From the NCBI GenBank assembly GCA_002049455.2, contig KV918769.1, forward strand, positions 541,090-605,089: a DNA stretch of 64,000 nucleotides, read 5' to 3'. This document shows, piece after piece, positions 1 through 11,245 of the stretch (the stretch's first letter is position 1; every line of letters begins with the position of its first letter). The stretch comes from Porphyra umbilicalis (taxonomy: Eukaryota; Rhodophyta; Bangiophyceae; Bangiales; Bangiaceae). The position numbers and the translations under genes were made by a program. The notes below the pieces were generated by a model. That model did not search any database. It saw only the letters and a program-made list of their open reading frames with translations, and was not told the DNA's origin.

Positions 1-977
1 GCGATTACAGTGATCACGATAACATGCGTTCGGAGGGATTTCAAGGGATAATGCATCGGGAAAAAAGAAGAAAACGGCTGCCCTACACGCGGCAGAGCCG
101 CCATTGACACCTCTGATGCCCTGGATGTGCGTATGACATTCTGCCGCCAGTGGGGCGTACCATGCATGACGTGCCAGTGCGATAAGGGACAGCACCAACT
201 TGATCCCGCGCGGCGCACGACGGCTGCAAACGTATCGCTGCATCCCCAAGAGACATTCTAGCGCGATGGCGCGGCGTGCAGAGCCCCGGAGAAGCCACTG
301 GAGCCGCAAACAGGTGCAATAGTTTGCGATAGTTTGCGATAGTTGGTAATAATTGGGATGGCAGTGCCCCGAGGCGGGCCACCTTCCCCGCCCGCCTGTG
401 CCATGCGCGAGCACCCGCGCGGCTGCCATACACGCGGTAGAGCCGCCATTGACACCTCTGACGCCCTGGATGTACGTATGACATTCTGCCGCCGGTGGGG
501 CGTGCCATGCATGACGTGCCAGTGCGATAACGGACAGCACCAACTTGCTCCCGCGCGGCGCACGACGGCTGCAAACGTATCGCTGCATCCCCAAGAGACA
601 TTCCCGCGCGATGGCGCGGCGTGCAGAGCCCCGGGGAAGCCACTGGAGGCGCAAACAGGTGCGATAGTTTGCGATAGTTTGCGATAGTTGGTAATAATTG
701 GGATGGCAGTGCCCCGAGGCGGGCCACCTTCCCCGCCCGCCTGTGCCATGCGCGAGCACCCGCGCGGCTGCCCTACACGCGGCAGAGCCGCCATTGACAC
801 CTCCGATGCCCTGGATGTACGTATGACATTCTGCCGCCGGTGGGGCGTGCCATGCATGACGTGCCAGTGCGGTAAGGGACAGCACCAACTTGCTCCCGCG
901 CGGCGCACGACGGCTGCAAACGTATCGCTGCATCCCCAAGAGACATTCCCGCGCGATGGCGCGGCGTGCAGAGCCCC
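1..977. repeat. 345-bp satellite array, left block
   Basis: Almost three tandem copies of a 345-bp unit. Each unit carries a short AT-rich patch with three near-copies of the 10-mer gatagtttgc followed by taataattgg, then a GC-rich body. The copies differ at scattered sites and carry the 'atgcatgacgtgcc' variant found also in the 11246-16162 block. The block is cut by an N at 978, where the satellite stops in mid-unit; this is an assembly join and not a natural boundary. I see no gene in it. Because 345 is a multiple of three, long open frames run through the array, but they are a property of the repeat. Confidence 0.95.
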
Positions 978-978
978 N
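978..978. other. Assembly join (single N)
   Basis: One ambiguous base separates satellite sequence on the left from unique coding-like sequence on the right. The chromovirus on the right lacks its 3' LTR, which should lie here, so the join probably hides at least that LTR (about 652 bp by comparison with the 5' copy) and the end of a satellite unit. Confidence 0.9.
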
Positions 979-3097
979 CGGCTCATCCCCACGACGCCGG
1001 CGGGGCCGCTGCCGTGTGGCGGGCCTTCAAGGAGTTCGCTAAGGTGGCGGGGTACGGCACCCGGCCGGCGGCCGAGCGCGACTTTGCTTCCTTCGTCCGC
1101 TCCGTTGGGGACAGCGCGGCGTGGCTACGCTGCATGTTGCGGTGGAACCCGGGTCGGGTGCTCTTGGTCCCGCATCCCGCGGCCGAGCTCCCGTTCGTCG
1201 CCGGCGAGGAGGAGTACGCCTACCTCGAGGATTGGCACACCCGCCTTCGCCACCGCCCTGCGGTCCCGTTCGGTCACTCCTTGGCGCTCGCCAACTTCGG
1301 GGGTGTGGGCCCCCTGATCGCCTTGGCGTCGGTGGGCCCCGCGACCGCCCCGGCGGACTTGGCGTTGGAGGCCGCGCGCCGCGCGCGCGGCGAGCTCGTA
1401 AGCGCCCGACGGGCGGGGCACGGGGCCATCTTCCTGTCCGTCCGCTCCGGCATCGCCTTGACGCCGGCGCGTGCTCCCTTGCCGCCGGCAATGGCCACGC
1501 GGTGCGCGACGCCGCGGCTGCTGACGTACGAGTACCCGCCCGTCGTGCACCAGCAGCAGTCGCTGCTTCAGGCGTTCCCGTGCCACCCTATCCAGGGCAC
1601 GGCCTACGTCATGCTGACGGCCGCCATCGTGTCGGGGTTGCTGCGTGCATTCCGCGAGACGCACCGCGTCTTCGAGCCGTCGCCGTGCTACTACGACTTG
1701 ACGCGGAAGTTCAAGGTCGACGACCTCGCGCCGGGCGACAGCGGTGCCGCCGACGCCCTTGAGGAGTACGATGCCATCGTGAGGGCTGTGCCCTGGGCGG
1801 CAGTCCATGACCTGCTGCCCTACCACCACGACACCACTCGTCAAGCCCCCAGCACCCTGCTGCCCCACCAAGTGGGTACTGTGGCGGACGGCCGGTGCCA
1901 CTACGTTCGCGTCGTGAACGTCTTGCGGACGCCGCAGACCCCGTTGGGGGTCATGCTCGCGGAGCCGCGGCTCGCGGACGTCGCCCCGCGGGCACTGCCC
2001 GTAACGACGGAGCCTTGGGCGATACCGGCCGGCTTCACTTCGCCCGACCCGGACGCCGTCCCGCCGTCGACGAGGGAGGCGGCCGCGTCGGCCGCGTACC
2101 GCGCGCGGAAGCGGCGCCACGCCGACATGGCGCGCGGCGGCCCGGCTCCGCCTGTACCCCACCACCCGGGGCCCCGGGACCCCGAGGGGGAGGAGGAGGA
2201 GGTCAGCGCCGGCGACCCCGGGGGTCCCGACGCCTACTCCCGCGGCTTCTCCTCGTCGACCCGTGTCGGCAATGCCGAGTGGGGCCCGCGAGAGGCGGGC
2301 CGCGAGGACCGAGCCGGCACGGCTCATGGCGAGCGCTGGGACGCGACGTGGCGCGGCGACCGCGCCGACACTGCCGGTGACCGGCCCGGGCGCGGGTGGG
2401 CGTCCGAGTCGGGCGGCGGCGCCGCTCGCCCCCGTCGCGACCACGACGACCGCTGGGGGGACGGCGGCCACGGCCGCCGTGCCGACGTGCGGGACGACCG
2501 CGTGTGGTCGGCGGCCGGTCCGGGTGACGGCCGCGGCTGTATGGCCGACGGCCGTGACGGGCCCGCGTGGCCCTCCGACGGCGGCCAGGGCCGCGACGGC
2601 GCCGCTAGCGGCTGGGGCTACGGGCGGTCCGAGTACCGCCCCGCCGGCGAAGCCGCGGCGCCCGCCGGTCCGCGCCCCGCGCGTTGGGATGCCGCCCCCG
2701 CCAGCGACGGTCCCGGCGGGGCGCCGATGGAGCTCGGGGTTGCCGGTCCCATCGTGACCCCCGTTCCGGGGCAACCGGACGTCGCCCACGATTGGTGGCT
2801 GTCCGCGTCGTGGACGCCCCCTACCCCGGTGACGGCCACGGAGTGGCGGACGCGCTGACGTCCGGGCAGGTTGTCGCCTTGTTCGGGTACGACCCGTCCA
2901 TCAACTGGTCCGAGGTGGGGCCGTGCGAGATCACCGCCGCGATGGTCGAGTACGCCCGCATCGGGCTCGCCGCCGACGTCCCCCCCTGCCTGGAGCCCCC
3001 GCGGACGCGGGCGAAGCGGTTCCACGCCGCCCTGCGGCGCGTCCTACGCAAGGCGGGTCGCCCCGTTCACGTATGGGAGTTTCGTCGCCGCGACTGA
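979..3097 (+). CDS. Unrecognised protein, 5'-truncated, one frame change; antisense to the chromovirus
   Basis: An open frame runs from the N join to a TGA at 2856-2858 and gives about 625 residues. The first ~370 look globular (many W, F, Y, H and P, for example VWRAFKEFAKVAGYG and LLTYEYPPVVHQQQ). The next ~240 are low-complexity and rich in R, G and D. Near 2760-2858 coding character passes to a second frame that ends at 3095-3097 with a compact segment including ALFGYDPSINWSEVGP. This suggests one indel, or a frameshift, near the end of one gene. The start is missing beyond the N. I do not recognise the family. It lies between pol and the expected 3' LTR, antisense to gag-pol. Antisense ORFs at this place are known in some plant gypsy elements, so it may be an accessory retroelement ORF; it could instead be an unrelated host gene. 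Confidence 0.5.
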
Positions 3098-3193
3098 GGG
3101 CATCGCCCTGGCCCGTAGGTGTGGCGCTTAGTCCGACGGCGTTCGGTCGTCTGCCGCCGTAGAATACAGCCGTGGGCTTGTCCTTAGTCCCAC

Positions 3194-6100
3194 TCAGCGT
3201 CCGCGGCCCGTTGTGGCCCCGCCACGTCTTGGCATATCCCCCAAAAACCCCAGAAAAACCCATCCCCCCCCCCGCCGCGTCCGGCCACCGCGCCGACCCA
3301 AGGGGTCAGGCACGGATGGCCGGGGGCGGCGCGGCGGCGCCGCCCAGGCGGCGCCGCCGTCGGGAGCCGAGGCTTGCGGGGCCGCCGGCCGCGGGTCGGC
3401 GGACGTGTGGGGCAGCCCCAGGCGCGCGGCGCGGCGCAGGTAGACGCGCAGCGTCTCGTGCGGGGCGTCCGCGGCGTCCATCCAGGTGGGCTGCGGGTAT
3501 CCGGTCCAGTAGACCTGGACCCGGAGGGTGCCGTCGGGCAGCGTCGCGTGGTCCGCGATGCGGTCCACGGCATACCGCTGGCCGTCGGCCTCCGCCCCGT
3601 GGAAGGAGCGCGCGGCCCGCAACGCGGGGTGTTGGGCAGGGGATGCGGCGGCCGTGCCCGAGGCGCGGACGACGTGCGCCACGTTCTCCCGTCGGTGCTC
3701 CCCGTCCACGTCCAGGAGGACCGTCGGGCCGTCCGTGGAAACCACGCGATACGGTCCGCGGGCGACGTGCGTCAGTTTGCCGCCGGCGCCCTCCTCCTTG
3801 GCGTGGTCACGCAGCCACGCGCAGCCCCCCACGGTGAGCTTCTCCGCGCGCAGCGCGAGGCGCTTGTCGTGGTCGCGCTTGTAGCGCCCCTGCGTGGCCT
3901 TTAGCGTTGCCTGCATCTGCGGGATGAGCTGAACGAGGCGGGTCAGCAGGGAGGCTTGCGCGCGCTTCTCGGCGGCGGTGCCGCGTTGCGCCGTGATGGG
4001 GTACGCCCCGGACTTCGGGATGTCCTTGAAAGCCCAGCTGGATACCCCCATGGGGTTGACCAGTTCCAGCGGGGCAACCCCGGTGCTACGGTGGGGGCGG
4101 CTGTTGTACGCCAGCGTCAGGGCCCCAAGGAGTTGGTCCCAGGACCGCGGATGCTCCGCCACGTAGTGGTTCAGGATCGTATGCATCGTGCGGTTGAACC
4201 GCTCCGTCTGCCCGTTCGTCTGCGGGTGTGACGGTGACGTCACCTTAGGCTCGATGGAGAGCAGGTTGCAAACCTAGCCCCAGAAGTGGCTCGTGAACTG
4301 GGGTCCCCCGTCCGAGAGCAGTCGGTCCGGCGGACCATAAGCGCCCACCCAGTAGTCCAGGACGGCCGAGGCGCAGTCCACCGCCGACGTACCGTCCATC
4401 GGGATGGCGCGCACCAGCTTGGTGAACCGGTCGGTGATCACCAGGATGAATCGATGGCCGGCGGCCGTTCGGTCGAGGGGCCCGTAGAGGTCCACAGCAA
4501 TGTCCTGGAAGGGCATGGTGGCGGGGAACAGGGTCAGGGGCGAGCGCCGTGCCAGCGGGCGCACGCGCTGCCGGGCACAGCTGTCGCATTTCCTAACATA
4601 GGAGACGACGTCGGCCGCCATGCCCACCCAGTAGTAGTACCGCCGCATCGCCGCATACATGCGGGATTCCCCGGGGTGCCCGGCGAGGGTCGCGTCGTGC
4701 TCCAGGTGGAGGACCTGCTCCTGCAAGGAGGTCGGGACCACCACCTGGTGGGCGCCATCGGGCGCCGCGCGTCGCCGGAGGACCCCATCGGGATCCTCGA
4801 AGAACGGGATGCGCCGCCCGTCATTCAGGGCTTTCACGATCTCCTTGCAGTACCCGTCGTCGGCTTGGGCCGCGAGCACCGCGTCGCGGTTGATGCCCCG
4901 GACCGTTGGGCCGCCAACGTAGTTGGCGGCGTCGAGCCCCCGGACCGTGTTGGCTCGCACGGCGAAGACAGGGACCGCGTCGTCGAACGCGGTCTCATCG
5001 CTGGCCCCGGACTCCAGGCGGGAGATGCTGTCGGCCATGTAGTGTGTCATCCCCGGCTTGTAGGCGACGTCAAACTCCAACTCGCTGAGGCGAAGGCGCC
5101 AGCGCGCCAAGCGGGGATTCCCCGAACCCTCAATGTTGAGGATCCACCGTAGGCAGTCGTGGTCCGTGCGCACAAGGAAACGATCACCCTCGAGGTAGGG
5201 GCGGAGCTTGAGCGACGCCCAGACGACTGCCAGGCACTCCTTCTCCGTGACCCCGTAGGGAAGCTCGTTCGTCGCCAGCCGCCGGCTGATGTACGCGACC
5301 GGCTTGAGTTTCCCGTCGTCTTGCTCCTGCAGCAGGGCGGCGCCCACCTGCGTCCCGCAGGCATCTACGTCGAGGACGTACTTCCGCCCGCGCCGCGGGA
5401 GTGCGAGGACCGGCGGGGTCGTGAGGGCCTCCTTGAGCCGGTCGAACGCCTGCTGCTGCAATGGCGTGGCAGGGGGCACCAGGACGGGGGCCGTGGACCC
5501 CATGAGGTCCGTCAATGGCGCTGCCATCCTTGCGAAGTTCGGCACGAACCGGCGGAAGACGTTGCACATCCCCACGAAGCTCCGCACTTGCGTGCGGGTC
5601 GTGGGGAAGTGCGCCTCGCGCAAGGCGCGCGTGTGCGCGTCCATCACACCGAGCCGGCCCGGCTTGATTTCATGCCCGAGGTATTCCACGGTCTTTCGAA
5701 AGAACCGGCACTTGGGCAGGCGGAGTGTCACTCCCGCGTCGCGAAGCAGGCGCAGAACGCGGTCGACGTGGCCGACGTGCTCCTCCTCCGTCTTGGAGTA
5801 CACGATGACATCGTCGAGGTAGATAAGGCAGCTTTGCCACTTCACGCCGGAGAGGATGATGTCCAGCGCCCGCTGGAACGTGGCCGGGGCGTTCGTTAGG
5901 CCGAACGGCATCTGTTTGTACTGGTACGCGCCCTCGTGGCACATGAAAGCCGTCTTCTCCCGATCTTCGGGTGCGATGGCAACCTGCCAGTAGCCGGCGT
6001 TGCAATCCAACGTCGAGAAGATGGTCGCCTCACCGAGGCTGTCGATGCATTCGTCCATTCGGGGCAGCGGGTACGAATCCTTCTTGGTGACGACGTTCAG

Positions 6101-7741
6101 CAGTCGATAATCGTCGCAGAAGCGGAGGGTGCCATCCTTCTTGGGGACGAGCACGACCGGGAAGCCCCATTCCGACGACGTCGGTTCGATGACGTCCGCC
6201 TCCAGCTGCCGCTTGACCTCGGCCGTCTCGGCCTCCCGCGCCGTGTGCCCAGCACGGCGCGGTGCGAAGCGGACGGGCCGGGCGCCGGCGTTGAGGTCGA
6301 TGCGGTGCTGGGTGGCTTTGATGACGCCGAGCGCCTGGCCCGTCCACATTGCCTTGTGCTGGTCCAGCATGCGGCGGATCCGGGTGTGCAGCGTCGGGTC
6401 GACGTCCGGCAGGTCCACGTCCTCCACTTGCGGGGGGGACGCGGGTGGCGCCGCGTTCGCCAGGGCGCTTTCTTCGCCCGGGTCCCGGGGTCGCGCGGGG
6501 GTCGCAGCCGTACCGCCTGAGGCCGTCGCTGGGTCCGGGCTCCGCCCCGGCGCGGGGTCGTCTCCGGTGCTTGACACCGCCGCCACGACGCCTTCGGCGG
6601 CTGTGGCCGGCGGGAAGGCCGCGGCGGCCGGTGTACCGGGAGGTGCCCCGGGGGGCACTTGTACGACCCCTGTCGTCAGCAGCTCAACGTAGCCGACGTT
6701 GGCCTTCTGCCGGAGGATGACCTCGCGCGCGCCAAAGTTGGTCACGATGACCGGAAAAGATAGCCCTGGCACGATATCGTGTACGCCGTTGGCGATGGTG
6801 ACCCCGTGCGTTGTGAAGAGGCGCGAGGCGCCGAATACCTGACCCAGGCCGCCCCACATGGTCCGCACCCAGACGACCGTGGCCGCCGACGGCGGAAGCC
6901 GCGTCTTGTGCGTCGCACGGAGGACGCAGGAGACGCCCATCGAGCGGTCGCCATCATCCAACGGTCCCCGTAGGATCGCCGTGACGGACCCGTCCGTCCA
7001 ACGGATGGACCTATCCTGAGGCAGGATGGCGTGGGCGTTGTCGTCGATGAACGTGCAGCCCAAGATGACCGGGACCGACAGGTCGTCGACGACGAGGAAG
7101 GGGACCGGGACGATCCGTGCGCCCGTCTGGAGCCACAGCGTGACGGTCCCGCTAGTGCGTAACCGTGCGTTGTTGGCGTCTCGCAGACGTACCTGTTCCT
7201 CCTTCTTAGAGGTGACCACCTGGCGGAGCCAGTCAGGAGCGAGGGCGTCCCGGCGGACCAAGTTGGGGCCCGCCCCCGTGTCGACGACGACGCCGAACGC
7301 GCGGAGGGCCAGCTTGTCCAGCCCCAGAGAGGCCACGATACGGTAGTAATGCAGGCTGAAGAGCAGCACTTCCCCGTTCCGGGGCGGGGTACCCGGCGCG
7401 TGCGTGGGGTCCGCGACGGCGGCGGCGTGCCGGAGAAAGCGGGTACGTTCGCGCCGGGCGCGTCCCCCGAGGCGCCGCCGGGGCCCTGGCCCGGTGCGCG
7501 CCCCGTTGGCGGGTCGCGCGAGGATGCGGGGGCAGAAGGCGGGCGCCGGCGGGAATCCCGCAGCGGCCCGCCGCTTGCGTACCTGGCGCAGGCGGGTCGC
7601 CGTGATGTAGCAGTGCCGGTGTGCCTTGAGACGGACGACGTCCGTGGGCAGCCCACTAAGGGGGCTGCCCCTTACTCGTTTCCCTGGGCGTGGCAGGGGC
7701 GGCCGTTCCCACGACTCGCGCCGTCGGCGCCCGCGATCCAC
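3194..7741 (-). pseudogene. pol: Chromovirus pol polyprotein with in-frame amber stop
   Basis: The frame opens at 7741, overlapping the end of gag by about 70 bases in a different frame, as is common in gag-pol elements that use frameshifting. In order: aspartic protease with DTGAGPN (around residue 154), reverse transcriptase with the YLDD active site (about residue 641, near 5810-5820), RNase H with LDVDACGTQVGAAL and RTDHDCLRWI, and integrase with an HHCC-type finger (about 4590-4690) and a DDE core whose first two Asp lie near 4480 and 4313. A TAG at 4274-4276 interrupts the core. The same frame continues to 3194 and holds the last catalytic Glu (NGQTERFN, near 4200), the integrase C-terminal region and a chromodomain (about 3440-3570, with YWTGYPQPTW). 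The C-terminal tail is Pro/Arg-rich. Apart from the TAG the frame is intact over 4.5 kb, so the copy is young or the stop is a base-call error. Confidence 0.93.
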
Positions 7742-10444
7742 TCCTCGGAGGAGCTCTCCCCCTCGTCGCCCCTTACGTCCGGGTACGCCCGGTCATCCGT
7801 TTCCACGGCGTGGACGAAGACAGCCGTGCCCGGCGGGACGGTCCCATGGTTGGCGCCGGTCGGCGGTACCGGTGGAACCGGCGGTCCCGTACCCAGGGGC
7901 AGGGGTGCCGGCGGAGCCGGTCCCCGCCCGTTACGGTGTGCCGCGACTGCTTCGCGCAGCGCGCGCCCGTGGGCCCGCACCTCGGGAGACTGGGCGGGGC
8001 ACTTCCACACCCAGTGCCCCAGGTGGCCACAGAACGAGCAGGCCCCCCGCCGACGTGGCGCGGGCCCCGCCTCGGGTGCCCCACTCCATCCGCCGCCACG
8101 CGGTGGAGGCGCCCCGCCTCGAAGAAACCGCGGGGGGCGATCCGAGTGCGGGAAGACGCTTCCCGGCCGTGGAGGCACCGGGCTGCCCGGCGCCAGGGTA
8201 CCGCGCCCACGCCCCGCCCCCGTATGCACGGGGTACAACTCCGGGCGCCCGCCCCACGCGGGCTGCTGTTGCCAGCCCGACGCGTGCGGGAGACTGTCCA
8301 CCGGTAGTACCGGGACGTCGCCCGAGGACCCATACTCACCGGGCGTCCCCGACGCGGCGAACACCGCGGCCCACTCGGCCCGCTCCGCCTCGGTCCCGTA
8401 GTCCGTGACGGACAGAGCAGCCGCGGCCGAGGCGGCTCTCACCGGGAGAGCGACGGATGCCGCCGGCCGGGCCCGACGGGCCTCCCGTTCTTCGCCGCCG
8501 ACCGACCGGGAGGCGCTCCCCTTGGGCTTGGCTTGGAGCTTGACCCCCCGGGCCTCCCGGGTAGCTGCTCCCGTGTTGGCAAGGAACTTGCGCAGCTTGG
8601 GGGAGGTCCGGCCCTGGGTATTGAAGTTCCGCCCCAGGGCCCGGACTTCCCGTCCAACGCCCTTGAGTAGGATACTCTTCAGCTCGGCCTCTTGTAGGAC
8701 CGAGCCCAAGGCACGGTTAGCATCGAGGATGCGGTTCGCAAACTCGTGTTCGTCTTCCCACTTCTCTTGGGATGCTTGCATGAGGGCCTGGAGGTGGTCC
8801 ACCAGGTCGTCCCCGTCGAGGTTCTCGTTGAGTAGAGCGTGGACCGCGCGCTTGTACGTGAGCTGCCGCGAGGCGTGGGTGTCCTTGGCGCGCTTGAGCA
8901 CGCCGAGCACCTCGCTCGTGACGAAGTACTGCAGCAGTGTCACTGCCGTCCCCTCGTTCAGCCCGCTGCCGTCGCATGCCGTCTGGAAGTTCCCAAGGAA
9001 CGCCACCAACCCCAACGGGGTATCGCCCGCAAACTGCCGCGAGGTGTGCATCAAGGCCTTGACGTCCGCGCGGATACCGCGGATGGAATTGCCTCGCGGG
9101 AGGTGTAGGCGGCCCCCTCGCTGTGCGAGTCGGTACCGTTCCGGCGACAGGAGCCCCTTGAAGCGGGGGTCGACCACCGTGTCCTCCCGCTGCTCCCGCC
9201 GGAAGGCGCGCAGCGCCTCTTGAACCAGGGCCCGGTGTGGCTGCTTGTCGGCAGCCCGTGCCCGCCGTCGGCGGCGCGCTGCGCCGGGGTCACTGCCGGT
9301 GGCGGAGGAAGAGGTCGAGCCGTCGCTGCTGTCCGTCGACTCCGCCCTACTGGCGGCGGACGACGAGCTTGACGGACTGTCGTCGCTCTCGGTCGACGAG
9401 GGGGGCCCCGACGAGGGGGCGACGGCGCCCGTCGGGCGTGGCGCCGCCGTCGGTGGCCCTTCGAGGGGGCGGCCTTCAGGTGTCGGCGCTCGGCGCCCCG
9501 CCGGGACCGAGACCGCGCAGGGCGCGCGCCCGGCGATGCAGTCACCGTCAAGGCGGCCCCGGTCCGGGTTGTGCCCCCCGTCCGGGTATGCTCCCTCAAC
9601 GTGCCTGACCCGGGTTCCGGGGGTGCCGGCCCCCCCGCGCTCGCGGTTCCGGGGGAAGGGCCCTGGGCCGCCGTCAGGGCCAGGGCCACGGCCGCGCCCC
9701 GCCCCGGGACCGGGGTCCCGTCCGAGGCCGCGGTCGACGCTTCCTCCGCGGCGTCGCGGAACACCTGAGCCAAGTGGCGTAGGTGCCCGGGGTCGGCCAC
9801 CGACCGAGGTGGTCCTGGGGCCGCGGCTCCGCCGATCCCCTGCAGGCTGGGCCCCGACCCGCCCGTCGCCGACGGCGCGTCCAGGGACCAGTGGTCCCGG
9901 GTGGTCCTCTGCCACCGGGCCCGGGCCACCTCCTCCGGGGTGACCCCGAACGCCCGCTGTAATTCCCGGCGCTGCCGCTCGTCCTCCTCGAGCGGCAGCG
10001 CGTCCATTGGTCGACGCGGCCCCCGGCTCGCGGGGGTCCCGCCAACTACAGTTCCCGATGAACCGCCCACCGCGTCCACTCGGGGAGGGCCAAAGGGCGG
10101 CGCCCCTTCCAGGCGCTGCCCGTCAGGGGGGAAGGGTGAACCCCCGCACCCCCTGCATGAGGCTCCATCAGCGTGGACGTCCGTCCCGCGCCGGGACGAG
10201 GACGAGCCCCGGTGGTCGGCGTGCGGCCGGGGTCCTCGGGCGGGGAGTTCGACTCACCCGCCACCGTACCGCCGCCGCCAACCGGGACCGCCCTTCCACC
10301 CCCCACAGGGGCCACGGCGCCCAAGGCCGGTGTTGCCCCGGGGTCTCCCGCCGGTGGCGCGTCCGTCACCCGGCTGATGCCAGGCATCTCAAACGGAGGA
10401 GCGCCCCCGTCGAGCGGGGAAGGTGAGGAAGATCCGCGAGCCAT
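7672..10444 (-). pseudogene. gag: Chromovirus gag with zinc knuckle, two frame changes
   Basis: A plausible start is the ATG at 10442-10444 (MARGSSSPSPLDGG). Coding character then moves between three frames: one ending at 10046, a second from about 10079 (MDALPLEEDERQRRELQRAFG in part) to roughly 9.5 kb, and a third ending at 7672. The third frame holds a Ser-rich linker, a helical capsid-like region (about 9200-8600) and a nucleocapsid CCHC knuckle, CSFCGHLGHWVWKC, near 7996-8040, with C-x2-C-x4-H-x4-C spacing. Gag packages element RNA into cytoplasmic particles. The two breaks lie in GC-rich runs and may be consensus indels. The exact start is uncertain. Confidence 0.8.
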
Positions 10445-10573
10445 GGAAGCGGGGCCCGCGTATCGATCGGATGTCCTCCTGTCACCGCACCGCAATAGAA
10501 CCAACGAGGGTCCCCCGAATCTTGGTACCGAAAGAGGTGTCGATCCGCGACGCGCACAGTGTGCGTACCGCGA

Positions 10574-10591
10574 GTCTCACCCGGAGCGCCA
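10574..10591 (-). promoter_or_regulatory. Chromovirus primer binding site
   Basis: On the element strand TGGCGCTCCGGGTGAGAC begins two bases after the LTR end. Its complement reads as a proper tRNA 3' end: seven acceptor bases, a discriminator G and CCA, preceded by a T-stem and a TTCGAGT-like T-loop continuation. Minus-strand DNA synthesis would be primed here by that tRNA. It is not the initiator-Met-type site (TGGTATCAGAG) common in plant elements. The exact tRNA was not identified. Confidence 0.8.
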
Positions 10592-10593
10592 AA

Positions 10594-11245
10594 TGTAGTA
10601 CCACAATCTAGGGGGTTACCTCAGAAGGAGGGAAGTAACGGCCGTCTCAGCCGCTCGCGTGACACCCGCTATGGGACTCGAGGTCCGGGAAGTCGGGCCG
10701 ATCGAAACGCCAAGACATCGAGACACGGTTTACTTGCCGGCGACGACGGTGCCTCCCACCGTCGTCGCCCTTCGTCCTAAAAGGGCGGAAACCGTCGCCC
10801 GGGCCCAATTTCCCCAAATGGGAATTGACCCGGGCCGTCACCAACCAATGCAGATAATTCCCTCCATGCACGTCAAGTCCCCCGAGGCGATCGTTACAGA
10901 CGAGGGGGAGAAACCGTCCCGCGCGCAACGCGCTGCACCCGCCGCGTGGCGCCCGGTCGGCCGTCGCCTGCCGCGCCCTCTCGGGCGCGCCAGCGCCCGC
11001 TCGGGCGCGCCAACCCGGGCCTCCCGCGGGGCCCGCGTGCCGGGCGCGGCGGATCGGGTGCGCTCCCTCAAGGGGCCCGAGCCGGGCAGCGGGGCCGCCC
11101 CCTCGCCCCGCCATCCCGCGTCGCCAACCCGTCGGCCACCACCGCCGCTGGCGTCGCCCCCACGCGTCGGGGACCGACGTCCCCCGCCGTCGCCGTCGTC
11201 CCCGCGGTGGCCCCCTGGCGCCTAGGGGGGCCCCGTGGTACTACA
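10594..11245 (-). repeat. Chromovirus 5' LTR (652 bp)
   Basis: Bounded by an 11-base inverted terminal repeat, TGTAGTACCAC at 10594 and GTGGTACTACA ending at 11245, so it starts TG and ends CA on either strand. It is followed inside by the primer binding site and flanked outside by satellite. It should hold the element promoter and polyadenylation signals; I could not place them with confidence. No second copy occurs in the window. Confidence 0.88.

Larger units (their letters stand above)
979..11245 (-). mobile_element. Ty3/gypsy chromovirus, 3' LTR missing at the N join
   Basis: Reading on the minus strand: 5' LTR (10594-11245), primer binding site (10574-10591), gag with a CCHC knuckle (about 10444-7672), then pol with protease, reverse transcriptase, RNase H, integrase and chromodomain (7741 to about 3194). 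The order PR-RT-RH-INT is that of Ty3/gypsy elements, and the chromodomain after integrase defines the chromovirus clade. The right LTR end abuts satellite sequence directly (atagtttgcg), so the element inserted into the satellite. On the left there is no LTR before the N at 978; either the 3' LTR was lost in assembly, or the element stops near 3194 and 979-3190 is something else. Frame breaks in gag and an in-frame stop in integrase mean this copy is not coding-competent as written. Confidence 0.9.

Noticed and set aside
1125-2789. Long minus-strand frame opposite the 979-3097 ORF
   Set aside because: Its composition is Arg/Gly/Val mirror of the plus frame; the plus frame has the more protein-like residue use.
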